DNA from: Hydractinia symbiolongicarpus
Taxonomy: Eukaryota > Cnidaria > Hydrozoa > Anthoathecata > Hydractiniidae
Reading direction: 5' to 3'
NCBI RefSeq assembly: GCF_029227915.1
Contig: NC_079887.1
Coordinates: forward strand, 22,999,650-23,063,649
Length of the DNA: 64,000 nucleotides
Shown one piece after another: positions 11,157 through 21,101 of this stretch (the first letter of the stretch is position 1; each line of letters begins with the position of its first letter). The notes beneath the pieces were generated by a model. The model was not told where the DNA came from, ran no database searches, and was given only the letters and a program-made list of their open reading frames with translations. The translations under genes and the position numbers were made by a program.

Positions 11157-11219
11157 GGATGTCTAGCTGGGTCACCTCGAACAGGTCCGCGGACGGTCAT
11201 CAGCGGAAACTAGACATCC
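11157..11219 (-). ncRNA. Strong stem-loop in the retrotransposon tail
   Basis: A 10-bp perfect stem (GGATGTCTAG at 11157-11166 with CTAGACATCC at 11210-11219) encloses a 43-nt loop holding the palindrome GTCCGCGGAC and a smaller hairpin. The same segment is kept at about 41427-41491 in another copy, with a weaker outer stem. It may be a recognition structure for target-primed reverse transcription or a self-cleaving motif. I could not fit it to a known ribozyme. Confidence 0.45.
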
Positions 11220-11339
11220 CTACCTTCCTAAAGTAAGCTTTGACCACTTTCTGTTCAAATGTGCTATTCGTTGTTTTTAACTCAGGTAATAAGTGGAGTC
11301 GTTACTCTCGACAAGATCATGTGTGATCAAACCGCCCTG

Positions 11340-11340
<1 letters not shown>

Positions 11341-11370
<30 letters not shown>
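11341..11370. repeat. (AT)n microsatellite
   Basis: AT dinucleotide run inside the retrotransposon tail. Confidence 0.95.
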
Positions 11371-11373
<3 letters not shown>

Positions 11374-11620
11374 AACTGGGGTAATAAGTGGAGTGGTCAC
11401 TCTCCAAAGACAAGACCTAGTATGATCAAACCCCCTTGCTAACTTATTTTTTATTTGATTTTGTTTTATTTCTGACTGGGGTAATAAGTGGAGTCGTCAC
11501 TCTCCAAAGACAAGACTGAGTGTAGTCAAGCCCCCTTGCTGACTCTCATTCTGGTTAAAATATTTTTACCTCAGCTCTTTTAAAAAGAAAACATATGACT
11601 CGTGACCCCCTCAACAGGTT

Positions 11621-12789
11621 AGGTGTTCGATATCTAAAGAGATTGTTGCTGCTAAATGTACTGGACGATGATGGAACGGAGAATAAGATGTCAATGAGTT
11701 ATTTTTGGTTTGTTAGTGATTGATATTAGTGATTATATTATGGTTTTTATTAGTGATATTTATTTATATGTGGTATTTTCAACTTATAACTATGTATCTT
11801 TGACAAAAAGACCATGTGCACTCAGGATAAGTTTTTTCATGATACTTTATCTTTGCATTTGTAGCGATTTGAGGGTTGGTTTACTAATAAAACTCTTGCG
11901 CAGTTTCATTAATAACCAGGCTGTAAAATCTCTAGATCCGCCCCTAAATTTTAAGTGAATTTCATGTCATATACTAGCGAAAAGCGCAAGAAAAGCCAGC
12001 GGGAAACCAAAACCAAGGTAGGTAGTGGAGCTTTTTTTAAGCCCTGGGGATATGTGTCCTTAAAGCTAGTGGTCAAATTTGCTTTACTTTGTGACTTGGA
12101 TGATTATGAGATAACAAGACAGCAAGCTGTGATGATGGAACTGGTCTAACGACCCTCGATTACATTGAAACAGTTGGTGTCAATTGAGCGGTATGCTGCG
12201 GATCCTTACCAGCATGAATCCAAGACAAAGAATCCCGAAATAGCTAGAGGTAAAACGATGCTCGCATAGATGGCTCAGTAGGAGATTTCGGAGTGGAAAG
12301 CACAGACATGTTAACTAGATGGTAGTATACAATAGTTTCGTCAAACGAAAACAAGTGTCATAGCAAGTATACCACAATGCGTGAGCAAGCAAACAACAAC
12401 ATATGAAGGAACTAGTATGACCACATTTACAATTTCTTATGTTGACTTTCTAAAGAGTTTGCTGTGATATCAAATCTTCCTTGTTACAAGGAATACATTG
12501 AGCTTTCAGACTAACATAAGGTAGAAAAGAACACAGGGAAACAAAAAAATCAAAAAGAAGATAAAAGCAGAAGGAAAAAAATGGAAGATTGGCGATGAGA
12601 GACAGAGTTTAGAGAAAAAAGAATAATTAAAAAAGATAAGGCGTAACGCGTCAACAAATCAAAAATTACACAAAATCGTGTAGCAAAACTTTTCTACAAT
12701 CTGATTTAAAATCGCACCCCCTGGGAAAAATCAAGTTGACCTAAATCTATTCATAAATGCTGAAATACCAAACGTCCAGTCACTGCATT
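11621..12789. other. No recognisable gene
   Basis: There is a short open frame at 11955-12149 (64 codons, basic start, a GTAGGT donor-like site inside) with no recognisable family. Otherwise I see only AT-rich sequence. It may be an old gag-like part of the DIRS-like remnant that follows. Confidence 0.4.
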
Positions 12790-13283
12790 ACAAACTGATC
12801 CTTGTTCCTCAGCTGTAGGCGGATTCTATCTTGGTGATTGGTTCTACTCAAACTTGTTGGTAGATTCACCATCACTTAGTTGCCTTCACATCAATTTTAA
12901 GGAAGCATTGTGTGTTGTTCTCTCAGCTGCTCGCTGGGCTTCTTCTTGGCGCAATAAGACGGTCCATGTATGTCTATTGTGATAATACGGCTGCTGTCAG
13001 CATGCTAAACAAGGGCACTACTCGAAACCCTCTTATGATGAAGTTTCTACGGCAACTTTTTTGGTTGTCTGCAACTTATATCTTTCGTCTAAAGGTGTTT
13101 CATGTGCCAGGTAAGGACAATGTTATGGCTGACCATGTGTCTCGGCTGCATGACGCAGGACACTTTTTAGCCTTTCTGTCCTGCCAGCAAAATTTTTTTC
13201 AATTGACTGCCTTCCAATTCACAGCTGTTTCAGAGCGGACAAAAATGCTACGAAAAAATAATTCGATATACCCTCTCAGTTAA
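12790..13283 (+). pseudogene. DIRS-like RT/RNase H fragment
   Basis: The translation runs GGFYLGDWFYSN, then NFKEALCVVLSAARWA, then after a frame shift YCDNTAAVSMLNKGTTRN and HVPGKDNVMADHVSRL. This is the RNase H region of DIRS-type (tyrosine-recombinase) retrotransposons, with the CDNTAAV and GKDNVMAD blocks supplying catalytic Asp residues. The break is a 4-bp tandem duplication (ATGTATGT near 12966). No recombinase or terminal repeat is seen nearby, so this is an isolated dead fragment. A Ty3-type RNase H is the alternative. Confidence 0.65.
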
Positions 13284-13419
13284 AACAGGATATCTCAAGA
13301 ACAAAATAAGATTTTTATATTCTGTAAAAAGAATAATAATCTTAGATAAATTGTCCATATTATTAAAAGAAAATTTTTTTTGGACACCTGTCCGAAATTG
13401 GTAAATTTAGGCCAAAATT

Positions 13420-13956
13420 TATGGAACGCCAAGGCTGCCTTATTCGATGATTTCATTCGGTCATAAAACACTATTTGTCGCTAATTGTATTCGATTTTGT
13501 TAAAATTCATTCGATTTTGTAAAAATTCATTCGATTATGCGCTAAATTCATTCGATTATGCGCTAAGTTCATTCGATTATGCGCTGAATTCATTCGATTA
13601 TGCGATGAATTCATTCGATTATGCGATGAATTCATTCGATTATGCGATGAATTCATTCGATTATGCGCTGTTTGCATGTGATAAATTATTCGATGCGCTG
13701 AATTCATGCGCTAAATTATTCGATGCGCTGTTTGCATGCGCTAAATTATTCGATGCGCTGTTTGCATGCGCTAAATTATTCGATGCGCTGTTTGCATGCG
13801 CTAAATTATTCGATGCGCTGAATTCATGCGCTAAATTATTCGATGCGCTGTTTGCATGCGATAAATTATTCGATGCGCTGAATTCATGCGCTAAATTATT
13901 CGATGCGCTGTTTGCATGCGATAAATTATTCGATAGTTTTGGCGCCTCAATCAAAA
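13420..13956. repeat. Left long TIR of IH3 with subterminal arrays
   Basis: The first 80 bp is unique sequence. It is followed by about eight units of a 21-bp repeat (CATTCGATTATGCGATGAAT type) and then about nine units of a 29-30-bp repeat (AAATTATTCGATGCGCTG type). It is mirrored at 16461-16997. Both strands stay open through these arrays because the unit length is a multiple of three; those frames are artefacts. Confidence 0.9.
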
Positions 13957-13977
13957 CTCAAGGATTACAAAATTAAT

Positions 13978-15306
13978 ATGGCTGACGAAAGAACACGAGC
14001 TATATTAAAGAAACTTGGATTGAAACACCTTATTTTGAAGTTTAGTGAAGAAAATATAACCGCTGATTTGATACCAAAGCTTTCTCTAAAGCATTTCGAA
14101 AGCTTAGGTGTAACAGATAATGGAGTTATAATGAACTTGAGGGTAAAATTTTGCAGCTTTGGTGGAATTAAACCACAAAAGTTAAAGTGGGAAAATGGAG
14201 GAGCTCCAAAATTCCTAATACCTGAAGAAGTCCTACAAAACCTACTCAATGACGGCTGTCTTATTTCGGAGATCAGCAATATCTTATGCGTTTCAGAAAG
14301 AACAATTTATAGAAGAATGGAAGAGTATGGGCTTAAAAAGCATAACTTTACAGAAATGTCTAATGAAGAGTGTGATTCAATTCTGAGCACTGTGACTCAA
14401 GAGTTTCCTAATTGTGGCGAAGTTATGTTACGAGAACTGTTAAGGGAACGTGGGATACGAATTCAAAGGCAAGTGCTAAGAGAAAGTTTGCAGAGAATTG
14501 ATAAAGATGGTATTCAGTTTAGAAGCAAAAGGAGGCTGCACCGTCGAATCTATAACGTGCAAGGGCCAAACCACTTGTGGCATATAGACACAAACCACAA
14601 ATTGGTGCGCTGGTATTTTATAACTACTGGGATCGTTGATGGGTTTAGCCGGTTACCTGTCGGTTTATTTTGCACCGATAACAATAAATCGGACACTATT
14701 CTTCAATGTTTTCAATTCGCAGTCGGCGAATATGGTCTTCCAAGCAGATTGAGGTGTGACAAAGGGAAGGAAAATGTTCTCGTAGCAGATTACATGCTAG
14801 AAAAGCGTGGAACTGACAGGCGAAGTGTGATAGCAGGTAAAAGTACACACAACCAAAGAGTGGAAAGACTTTGGAGAGACATTTTTAGTGGAGTGTTGTC
14901 TTATTTCTATAACCTGTTTTACTTTATGGAAGACAAAGGTATTTTAGATGCGACAAATGGATTGCATTTGTCTGCATTGCATTATATATATATGCCCCTA
15001 ATTGTTGCTAAGCTTGAATGGTGGAGACAAGCATGGTCTACTCACCGATTGAGAACAGTCAACTCTTCTCCCATCAGATTGTGGGTTTCTGGACAGATGA
15101 CCAATCCTGTGGGTATTGCCCCTCATGAGGTTGATCAACTTTATGGAGTAGAAGGCTATTTATCCACTGAAGAGGAAGAACCTGAGGGGAATGAGAGACC
15201 AATCTTTGTTTTTCATCAGCAGATAAGTCAAAATTGTTTTCAAGAGCTTTCAGAAACTATAACGGATGATTCTAAACATGAGAACAGTGGAATTAACAGC
15301 TATTAA
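13978..15306 (+). CDS. IH3 rve-type DDE integrase (transposase)
   Basis: This 442-residue protein probably catalyses strand transfer of IH3. I start at ATG 13978 ([15 protein letters not shown]); the open frame upstream is TIR array. Residues 5-65 look like a SAM-like helical domain. Residues 80-120 form a helix-turn-helix ([19 protein letters not shown]). Residues 195-310 are an rve core: D204 in [11 protein letters not shown]261 in [10 protein letters not shown]296 in [11 protein letters not shown], i.e. a DD34E spacing. The C-terminus has [12 protein letters not shown], seen in related eukaryotic integrases. It resembles the class Repbase calls IS3EU, though I am unsure of that name. All catalytic residues are present and the frame is intact. 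The stop overlaps the ATG of the next gene (TAATG). Confidence 0.85.
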   Translation: MADERTRAILKKLGLKHLILKFSEENITADLIPKLSLKHFESLGVTDNGVIMNLRVKFCSFGGIKPQKLKWENGGAPKFLIPEEVLQNLLNDGCLISEISNILCVSERTIYRRMEEYGLKKHNFTEMSNEECDSILSTVTQEFPNCGEVMLRELLRERGIRIQRQVLRESLQRIDKDGIQFRSKRRLHRRIYNVQGPNHLWHIDTNHKLVRWYFITTGIVDGFSRLPVGLFCTDNNKSDTILQCFQFAVGEYGLPSRLRCDKGKENVLVADYMLEKRGTDRRSVIAGKSTHNQRVERLWRDIFSGVLSYFYNLFYFMEDKGILDATNGLHLSALHYIYMPLIVAKLEWWRQAWSTHRLRTVNSSPIRLWVSGQMTNPVGIAPHEVDQLYGVEGYLSTEEEEPEGNERPIFVFHQQISQNCFQELSETITDDSKHENSGINSY

Positions 15307-16060
15307 TGGCAGATGCACAAAACAAAGAGAATGGAGAAACTGAATACATAAGGAAAAGATCTGTTGAGCATTGTATTTACATCTACACTCAATGAGTTTA
15401 TTTATCATTATAATTAGTTATCATTGCTTTCAGATTGTGGAAGCCTTTCCTATCATGCTACACCTTTTCCGACCCAATCCTAATGCTACTTTCACTTTTA
15501 AAAAACTGGTCAACTTGCTTCAGCCAAAATGGGCAGCTGAAGGGTCAAACGAACATTACAGGCAGAAAAAGCTTTATCCGTCATTAATGAAATATTTGAG
15601 GCAAGCACATGGTAAGTGTCAAATTTAAATTTCCACGCGCTCGCTCCGCTTTTCTATAAACTAAATAGCCAAACATTTTTTATTTTGTATGAGCAGAGTT
15701 TCACAAAGGAAGCTGGCTTCTGCTACCTTAAGGGAAGAAATTATGTGCGGAAGAAATATCTATATATAAACTTTCTATTTTTGTTACTGTTTAGGTGGAA
15801 AACGTTCGGGTGTTTCGCTTCCCGATGTACTAAGGTTTGTCACTGGAAGTGAAGAAGAGCCTTTGTTAGGATTTGCACTGGCCCCTTCGATAAAATTTGT
15901 TCCGGTGATGGAAGAAGGTCGATTTCTTCCGACAAGTAACACTTGCATTAATCAATTGCAATTACCAATGGAAAGTAATGCTATTTCCCTTCCAGACGAA
16001 AACGCTCTGTTCGGTTTATATGACTTAGCCTTTTCTAGTCGATTTTTTGGACAAATTTAA
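15306..16060 (+). CDS. IH3 HECT-like protein (short, spliced)
   Basis: My model has three exons: 15306-15362, 15434-15611 and 15795-16060, all in phase, giving 166 residues. Exon 2 encodes a segment typical of transposon-borne HECT proteins (FPIMLHLFRPNP, then PKWAAEGSNEHYRQKK). Exon 3 encodes the C-lobe: LRFVTGSEEEPL, then the catalytic block FLPTSNTCINQLQLP with the Cys kept. HECT enzymes pass ubiquitin from an E2 to a substrate through that Cys. Most of the N-lobe that binds E2 is absent, unlike the 650-residue relatives in IH1 and IH2. Either this copy is trimmed or earlier exons overlap the integrase region. The first donor (GTTGAG) is weak. The link to the integrase gene is supported by the same pairing in IH1 and IH2. 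Confidence 0.65.
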
Positions 16061-16460
16061 AAGTCGTCGACAGTTTTATTATTTATGCCTATTAGGAACT
16101 TAACTCTTGTGATTAAATGCAAACATTTATGCTTTCTTTCGTTACCTTTTCACTGATTCAAAACTTATTTTATAATTGGTAGTTGTTTACTTGTAAACTT
16201 CGTTTTGTTTACGGTGTCCCTTTCCAAAGGGACACTTAATTTTTGTTTTATTCAGAGAGAATATTTTTTATATTTTAGCTCTTATCGTTTGTATTCATTT
16301 TCTTATATTATAGGAGAATAAATGTTCCGTAGTTTCTTCAGAAATTTTCGATGTACTTTGCAAGATTAGACTGACGCTTAATCGTAACACTATGGTAAAG
16401 TGTTCCCGCGAAATTGTTAATTTTCTAAGAAATTCAGAGGTTACCATTTTTTAATTTTAA

Positions 16461-16997
16461 TTTTGATTGAGGCGCCAAAACTATCGAATAATTTATCGCA
16501 TGCAAACAGCGCATCGAATAATTTAGCGCATGAATTCAGCGCATCGAATAATTTATCGCATGCAAACAGCGCATCGAATAATTTAGCGCATGAATTCAGC
16601 GCATCGAATAATTTAGCGCATGCGAACAGCGCATCGAATAATTTAGCGCATGCAAACAGCGCATCGAATAATTTAGCGCATGCAAACAGCGCATCGAATA
16701 ATTTAGCGCATGAATTCAGCGCATCGAATAATTTATCACATGCAAACAGCGCATAATCGAATGAATTCATCGCATAATCGAATGAATTCATCGCATAATC
16801 GAATGAATTCATCGCATAATCGAATGAATTCAGCGCATAATCGAATGAACTTAGCGCATAATCGAATGAATTTAGCGCATAATCGAATGAATTTTTACAA
16901 AATCGAATGAATTTTAACAAAATCGAATACAATTAGCGACAAATAGTGTTTTATGACCGAATGAAATCATCGAATAAGGCAGCCTTGGCGTTCCATA
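16461..16997. repeat. Right long TIR of IH3
   Basis: Inverse copy of 13420-13956, same length, with the 29-30-bp and 21-bp arrays in mirrored order. The junction with internal DNA is at TTTTGATTGAGGCGCC. Confidence 0.9.
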
Positions 16998-17117
16998 AAA
17001 ATGTCTAAAATGACTTAAAAATTATCATTCATCTCTGGAATAAAGTTAAGAAAACATGTTTTTTATGGTCCACAGGTTAGGTTAAATATCTGGAATGAAA
17101 ATTACTTAATTTTATTA

Positions 17118-17660
17118 CTGTCCGAAATTGTCCAAAGGGTTATATTTGGACCAAATGTGAGAACTATGTGAAAAACGGCCTTAAGAGCCTTAATGTATGC
17201 TTAAAGTTCATTTATTAACTGAATAAAAAACATTACTTTGGATTCTAAGACCATTAAAGATGATGTAGATGAAATATTAGTCTGTCCGAAATTGTCCAAA
17301 GGGTTATTTTTGGGCCAAATGTGTGAAATATGTAAAAAACAGCCTATGGAGCCTTAATGTATGCTTAAAGTTCGTTTATTAACTAAATAAAAAACATTAC
17401 TTTGGATTCTAAGACCATTAAAGATGATGTAGATGAAATATTAGTCTGTCCGAAATTGTCCAAAGGTTTATTTTGGGGTGAAATGTGAGAAATATGTGAA
17501 AAACAGCCTATAGAGCCTGAATGTATGCTGAAAATTTGTTTATTAACTGAATAAAAAACATTACTTTGGATTCTGAGACCATTAAAGATGATGTAGATGA
17601 AATATTAAACTGTCCGAAATTGTCCAAAGGGTCACTTTTGGACCTAAGGTTTTTCGGGCC
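17118..17660. repeat. 164-bp satellite array
   Basis: Units start with CTGTCCGAAATTGTCCAAAG at 17118, 17282, 17446 and 17610, spaced exactly 164 bp. There are three full copies plus a partial fourth, with few differences between units. A related diverged unit begins at about 13388, just left of IH3. Confidence 0.93.
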
Positions 17661-18166
17661 AAATATGTGACATCTATATATTAAATAAAACGTCATTCAG
17701 AGTCGACGGTTTCAACATTTTAGATTATCATGCTAGAAGGAAATACCTAAAGTTGTTCATAAATATTTTATTTAGTATATATATAAACAAAGCAATCATT
17801 TTGTGTTTCTTTATAAATTGTATAAAATAGCACCCAATCTTGTGATAAAGCCAAGATTAGCTAGCTAGGTAGCTAAAAACATCTTTGAATTCAACAATTT
17901 CATCTTGAGAAAGCCCACCAAAGTCTTAACTAAATATAAAAAAGAAGTATTAAGTTACTTAGCTACAAAATGCAAAACTGTAGGACCAAAAAATAGCTAC
18001 TCTTTACAAAAAAATATAAAACAGGAGAAGCAAGATTAAAAAAGATAACAATTAGCCACGCTTAAAGTTTTACAAGCTGTAAAACAATTTCTTAAACTTA
18101 AGAGGGCTTTAATAGCACAAAATAATAATAAAATCCCTGCAAAATAAAGTAGTTTACTGTTAGTTA
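17661..18166. other. No recognisable gene
   Basis: AT-rich sequence with a few TAGCTAGC words; no coding or repeat structure seen. Confidence 0.6.
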
Positions 18167-18173
18167 GTTTGTT
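18167..18173. repeat. 7-bp target-site duplication of P2 (left)
   Basis: GTTTGTT next to the left TIR, repeated exactly at 24370-24376. Confidence 0.85.
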
Positions 18174-18264
18174 CAAGGAGGTTTAAAAAGAAGGAGAGAG
18201 AACTCGCGGCGTCCCTTTAAATTTTCTATTCAATTTTTTATTGTTTCGGCGCCCCTTTGAACTG

Positions 18265-18275
18265 ATCCGTGTCTC
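18265..18275. promoter_or_regulatory. 11-bp internal inverted repeat of P2 (left)
   Basis: ATCCGTGTCTC, about 90 bp from the left end; its inverse GAGACACGGAT is at 24308-24318, about 50 bp from the right end. In Drosophila P the analogous repeat acts as a transposition enhancer; here that role is inference. Confidence 0.6.
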
Positions 18276-18998
18276 TGATTTGGCTCAATATTTACCTACC
18301 GACTCTGAAACGAGTGTTTTAACGAGAAAAGATAAATCTTAAAAATCACACTTACAGCAATGCGGAAGAGCAGGAAAACATGTAGTTTAGTTAAACTACA
18401 AGATTCAATGAGGGTGAAGTTTGTTTTTCCACTTCCATAAGGACGCGGAAGGAGTAAAGTGCCTTCAAAGTGCGAAAAGCTGCCTTGGGAGATCGTAAAG
18501 TTTTACAACTTATAAACTATTTCGTATGTCCCCTCCTGGGAAAATGTTAGTTAAAGGGTTGATTAACGTTTTTGTGCAGGTCTCGTCAGGAGGGGTTATT
18601 TATAAAATTGTTTTTTTTACTCTCGAAGTAGACGAATTCTCGGTAGGGTGTCGCAGCACGTCGCAGCACTCGGTGATGTTTTCCATTGTCATGGAACAAA
18701 AGAAAATAATTATTAGTTCTAATTATGTATATTTAGGTAAAAGTTTTAAGCAACTTTTTTTCTTTTTTCCCCAGTGGGAGTAGATTTTCTGTTTATGTAT
18801 ATTCTTTCTTTCTCTCACACCAGCTGTATGTTTTGAATATATATTGAATTGAGTTTATAATTGTTTTTTTATTAGGTGTTACATAACCAGCTGGCAAGTG
18901 GTTCACATTTTTTTTTAATTCCCTTGACACCTTTGTGGGTTTTTTATGAAGTTTTTTTGAAAAATAAAGTATTCATATTTGAATTTTGCTGTGTCAAC

Positions 18999-21101
18999 AT
19001 GTCTGCTTCACATTCAGAGTATATTCAAAAGCTATGTAGATTGTGTGGGAAGAAAATTGTGAAAAGTAAACATTACGTTAATTTTAAATCTTGTGATATT
19101 TACAGTGAAGTGTTTCAATCTATATATGGAATAAATTGTGAACAAGAAGATCCTTGTGTATTTCCTAAATTTACTTGTAATGGATGTAGAAGAAAATTAG
19201 ATGAGATGAAAACGTCAAAAAAAATAATTGGTACTGCTGCATCATTTTACCCTCATGTGGATGAAAATTGTGTGTGCATGAATTATGCTGTAAACAGAAA
19301 AGACAGCTTAAAAATACTGGAATTAGATGTGAGTATGAAGAAAGTTGGTTTTAGTATATGTGATAAATCGGATAACTATAAACGTGTCTATACCCTTTGT
19401 CAAAATGAAAAAGAATTAAACCATTTGCTTACAATACGTATAGACAACAGCAATGGTTGGGATTTCTCCATATATGGGAAACCTATGGAGAAAGAAACAA
19501 TACAACTAACAAAAACTCTGCCATGTGTTTTGAAAAATGATGATATTTCAACTTTCTCGTCATTCTGGAAGTCAGTCAGTGTTTGCACGGGGTTACAAGG
19601 TTATGAAGATGTAATCAAGTCGAGATGTAATTTCGAACAGCCATTCATGAATCAGAGTGGAACATTTCCAGTAGCTTTTGTTGAAGACGATAAAATGGTC
19701 AGATTTGATGAAGACAATTTTAAAACAATACGCCATACCAACTGTCATTTTTTAGCTGAAAAACCTTCATCTGTATGTAGTATGTGCAATTCTTTTAAAC
19801 CAACAGTTAAAAAAGTTAGAAGTAGACGGAAAAGTGATGATTCTGTGCTTGATTCCTCACATACAAACATTCGATATCTTTCCAGAGAAGAACTAGAGGA
19901 AAGATATCGCAATACTCAGGGAGAAAAACAGAGAGCAATAAAGAAAGTTGCCCAATTATCATCTTGGGTAAGAAAAATTACTGAGAAAGAATGCATCCAT
20001 GTTGATGATGAGCAACACGAATTTATAAAAAATATTGTTTGCAATGAGGAAACATGTCCTGAAATACCCGAAGGCAGTCCCCAGTGGTTGTTATGGGAGC
20101 AACAAAAAGAAATGGCTTCCAAAAGTTCACCTAATGGCATGAGATGGCACCCACTAATTATTAGGTGGTGCCTCAGTTTATACCACCATTCACCAGCAGC
20201 ATATAAACATTTGCGAAATCCGAATTTGAATTTTTTAAAACTCCCACATATTGACACACTTAAAAAATACATAAACTTCACTGATCCAATGTGTGGATTC
20301 AATCCAGATGTCATTGAAAGATTAATAGTGGATAGTAAAATTGCAACTCTGGATGATCACCAAAAAAACGTTTCGCTTATTTATGATGAGATGAAAATAA
20401 AAGCTGACTTGGTGTTCCGACAGTCAACTGGACAATTGGTTGGTTTCACTGATATGGGGGATATTAACGATGAGTTAGTTGAATTTCAAAAACGTGCTGA
20501 GGGATCATCAGAGAATGATCGTCACTTTGCTTCCTATGTGATAGTGTTTATGGTTCGAGGAATTGTTTCATCTCTGGTGTATCCTTTTGGATATTTCGCA
20601 TCATTGGGATTTACCTCTGATCAGCTCTATCCATGTGTATGGGAGAAAAAAAAAAAAAAAATTGTTATTGAGCAAACAGACGATAAATGGTTGGAAAATA
20701 ACAGGTAAAAAATCTACATTTTTCTGCAATTGTGGTTCCAGGCAATGTTTCATGGACAAACGGTGTTGTTCTATAAATGTATATTTTTTTTATCTTTGTC
20801 CATAGTGAAATCATTCGTGGAACTGACCAAATTACTTCTCCAGAGTCCAAATGTCAAGATGATTTTGAGCGAGAAATTCTCACAAGATCCATTGGAGGAA
20901 CATTTCGCTCGTCAAAGACGAAGTGGTGGTACATGTGACAACCCAACACTTTATCAATTTGGCCAACAAGAACTTTCTTTGCTTGTTATGAAATCTGAGT
21001 TGATCAGAGATCTACGTGGAAACACTCGACGTGGTAATCAAAATCAGATTCACCTAGACGTAAATGATATGAGGAAACTTCCACAGAAAAGAAAGAGATA
21101 G
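18999..21101 (+). pseudogene. P-type transposase with internal deletion
   Basis: I start at ATG 18999 (MSASHSEYIQKLCRLCGKKI); the open frame upstream is AT-rich leader. Residues 12-70 form a treble-clef-like finger with two CxxC pairs (CRLCG, CNGCRRKL), resembling ZAD or a divergent THAP finger. A helical linker with REELEERYRNTQ follows, then the transposase core: SSPNGMRWHPLIIRWCLSLY, the first-Asp block LIYDEMKIKADLVFRQSTGQ, GFTDMGDIND. After FTSDQLYPCVWE at 20640 the sequence drops into a poly-A run, and about 250 residues present in P1 are missing (GTP-binding-like insert and middle catalytic region). The C-terminal block resumes at 20807 after a splice acceptor (FSQDPLEEHFARQRRSGG) and ends at 21101. 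This resembles KP-type deletion derivatives, which often repress full elements. Confidence 0.8.

Larger units (their letters stand above)
10905..11620 (-). mobile_element. 3' untranslated tail of an RT-USP retrotransposon
   Basis: In reverse orientation this is closely similar to 41130-41741, the tail of the copy that ends with a USP domain. It includes the last codons of the USP frame near 11600, three units of a tail repeat (GGAGAGTGACGACTCC and relatives, 11280-11560), a structured hairpin (11157-11219) and a shared 3' limit at about 10905 (GTAAATTATTTTC). The (AT)n tract at 11341-11370 is private to this copy. Confidence 0.75.
13420..16997. mobile_element. IH3: integrase-HECT DNA transposon with long TIRs
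   Basis: A 3,578-bp element with inverted repeats of exactly 537 bp at each end (13420-13956 and 16461-16997), starting TATGGAACGCC. The flanking hexamers AAAATT (13414-13419) and AAAATG (16998-17003) match at 5 of 6 positions, consistent with the 6-bp duplications of IH1 and IH2. Between the arms lie a plus-strand rve integrase gene and a short spliced HECT-like gene. Both arms are nearly identical (I noticed one substitution), which suggests a recent insertion or gene conversion between the arms. It sits in the 164-bp satellite: the left flank resembles that unit. Confidence 0.88.

Noticed and set aside
11955-12149. Short basic frame as a small protein gene
   Set aside because: Only 64 codons, no recognisable domain, ends in degenerate surroundings; mentioned under the non-coding stretch only.
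13500-13930. Possible CRISPR-like array
   Set aside because: The units are directly adjacent without unique spacers, and they are part of a transposon TIR in a eukaryotic genome.
13485-13976. Open frames of up to 163 codons reading repeated NSFDYA and [10 protein letters not shown] units, on both strands, and again at 16441-16932
   Set aside because: They are translations of the tandem arrays in the IH3 TIRs; unit lengths divisible by three keep several frames open at once, and the same text appears in mirror image in the other arm.
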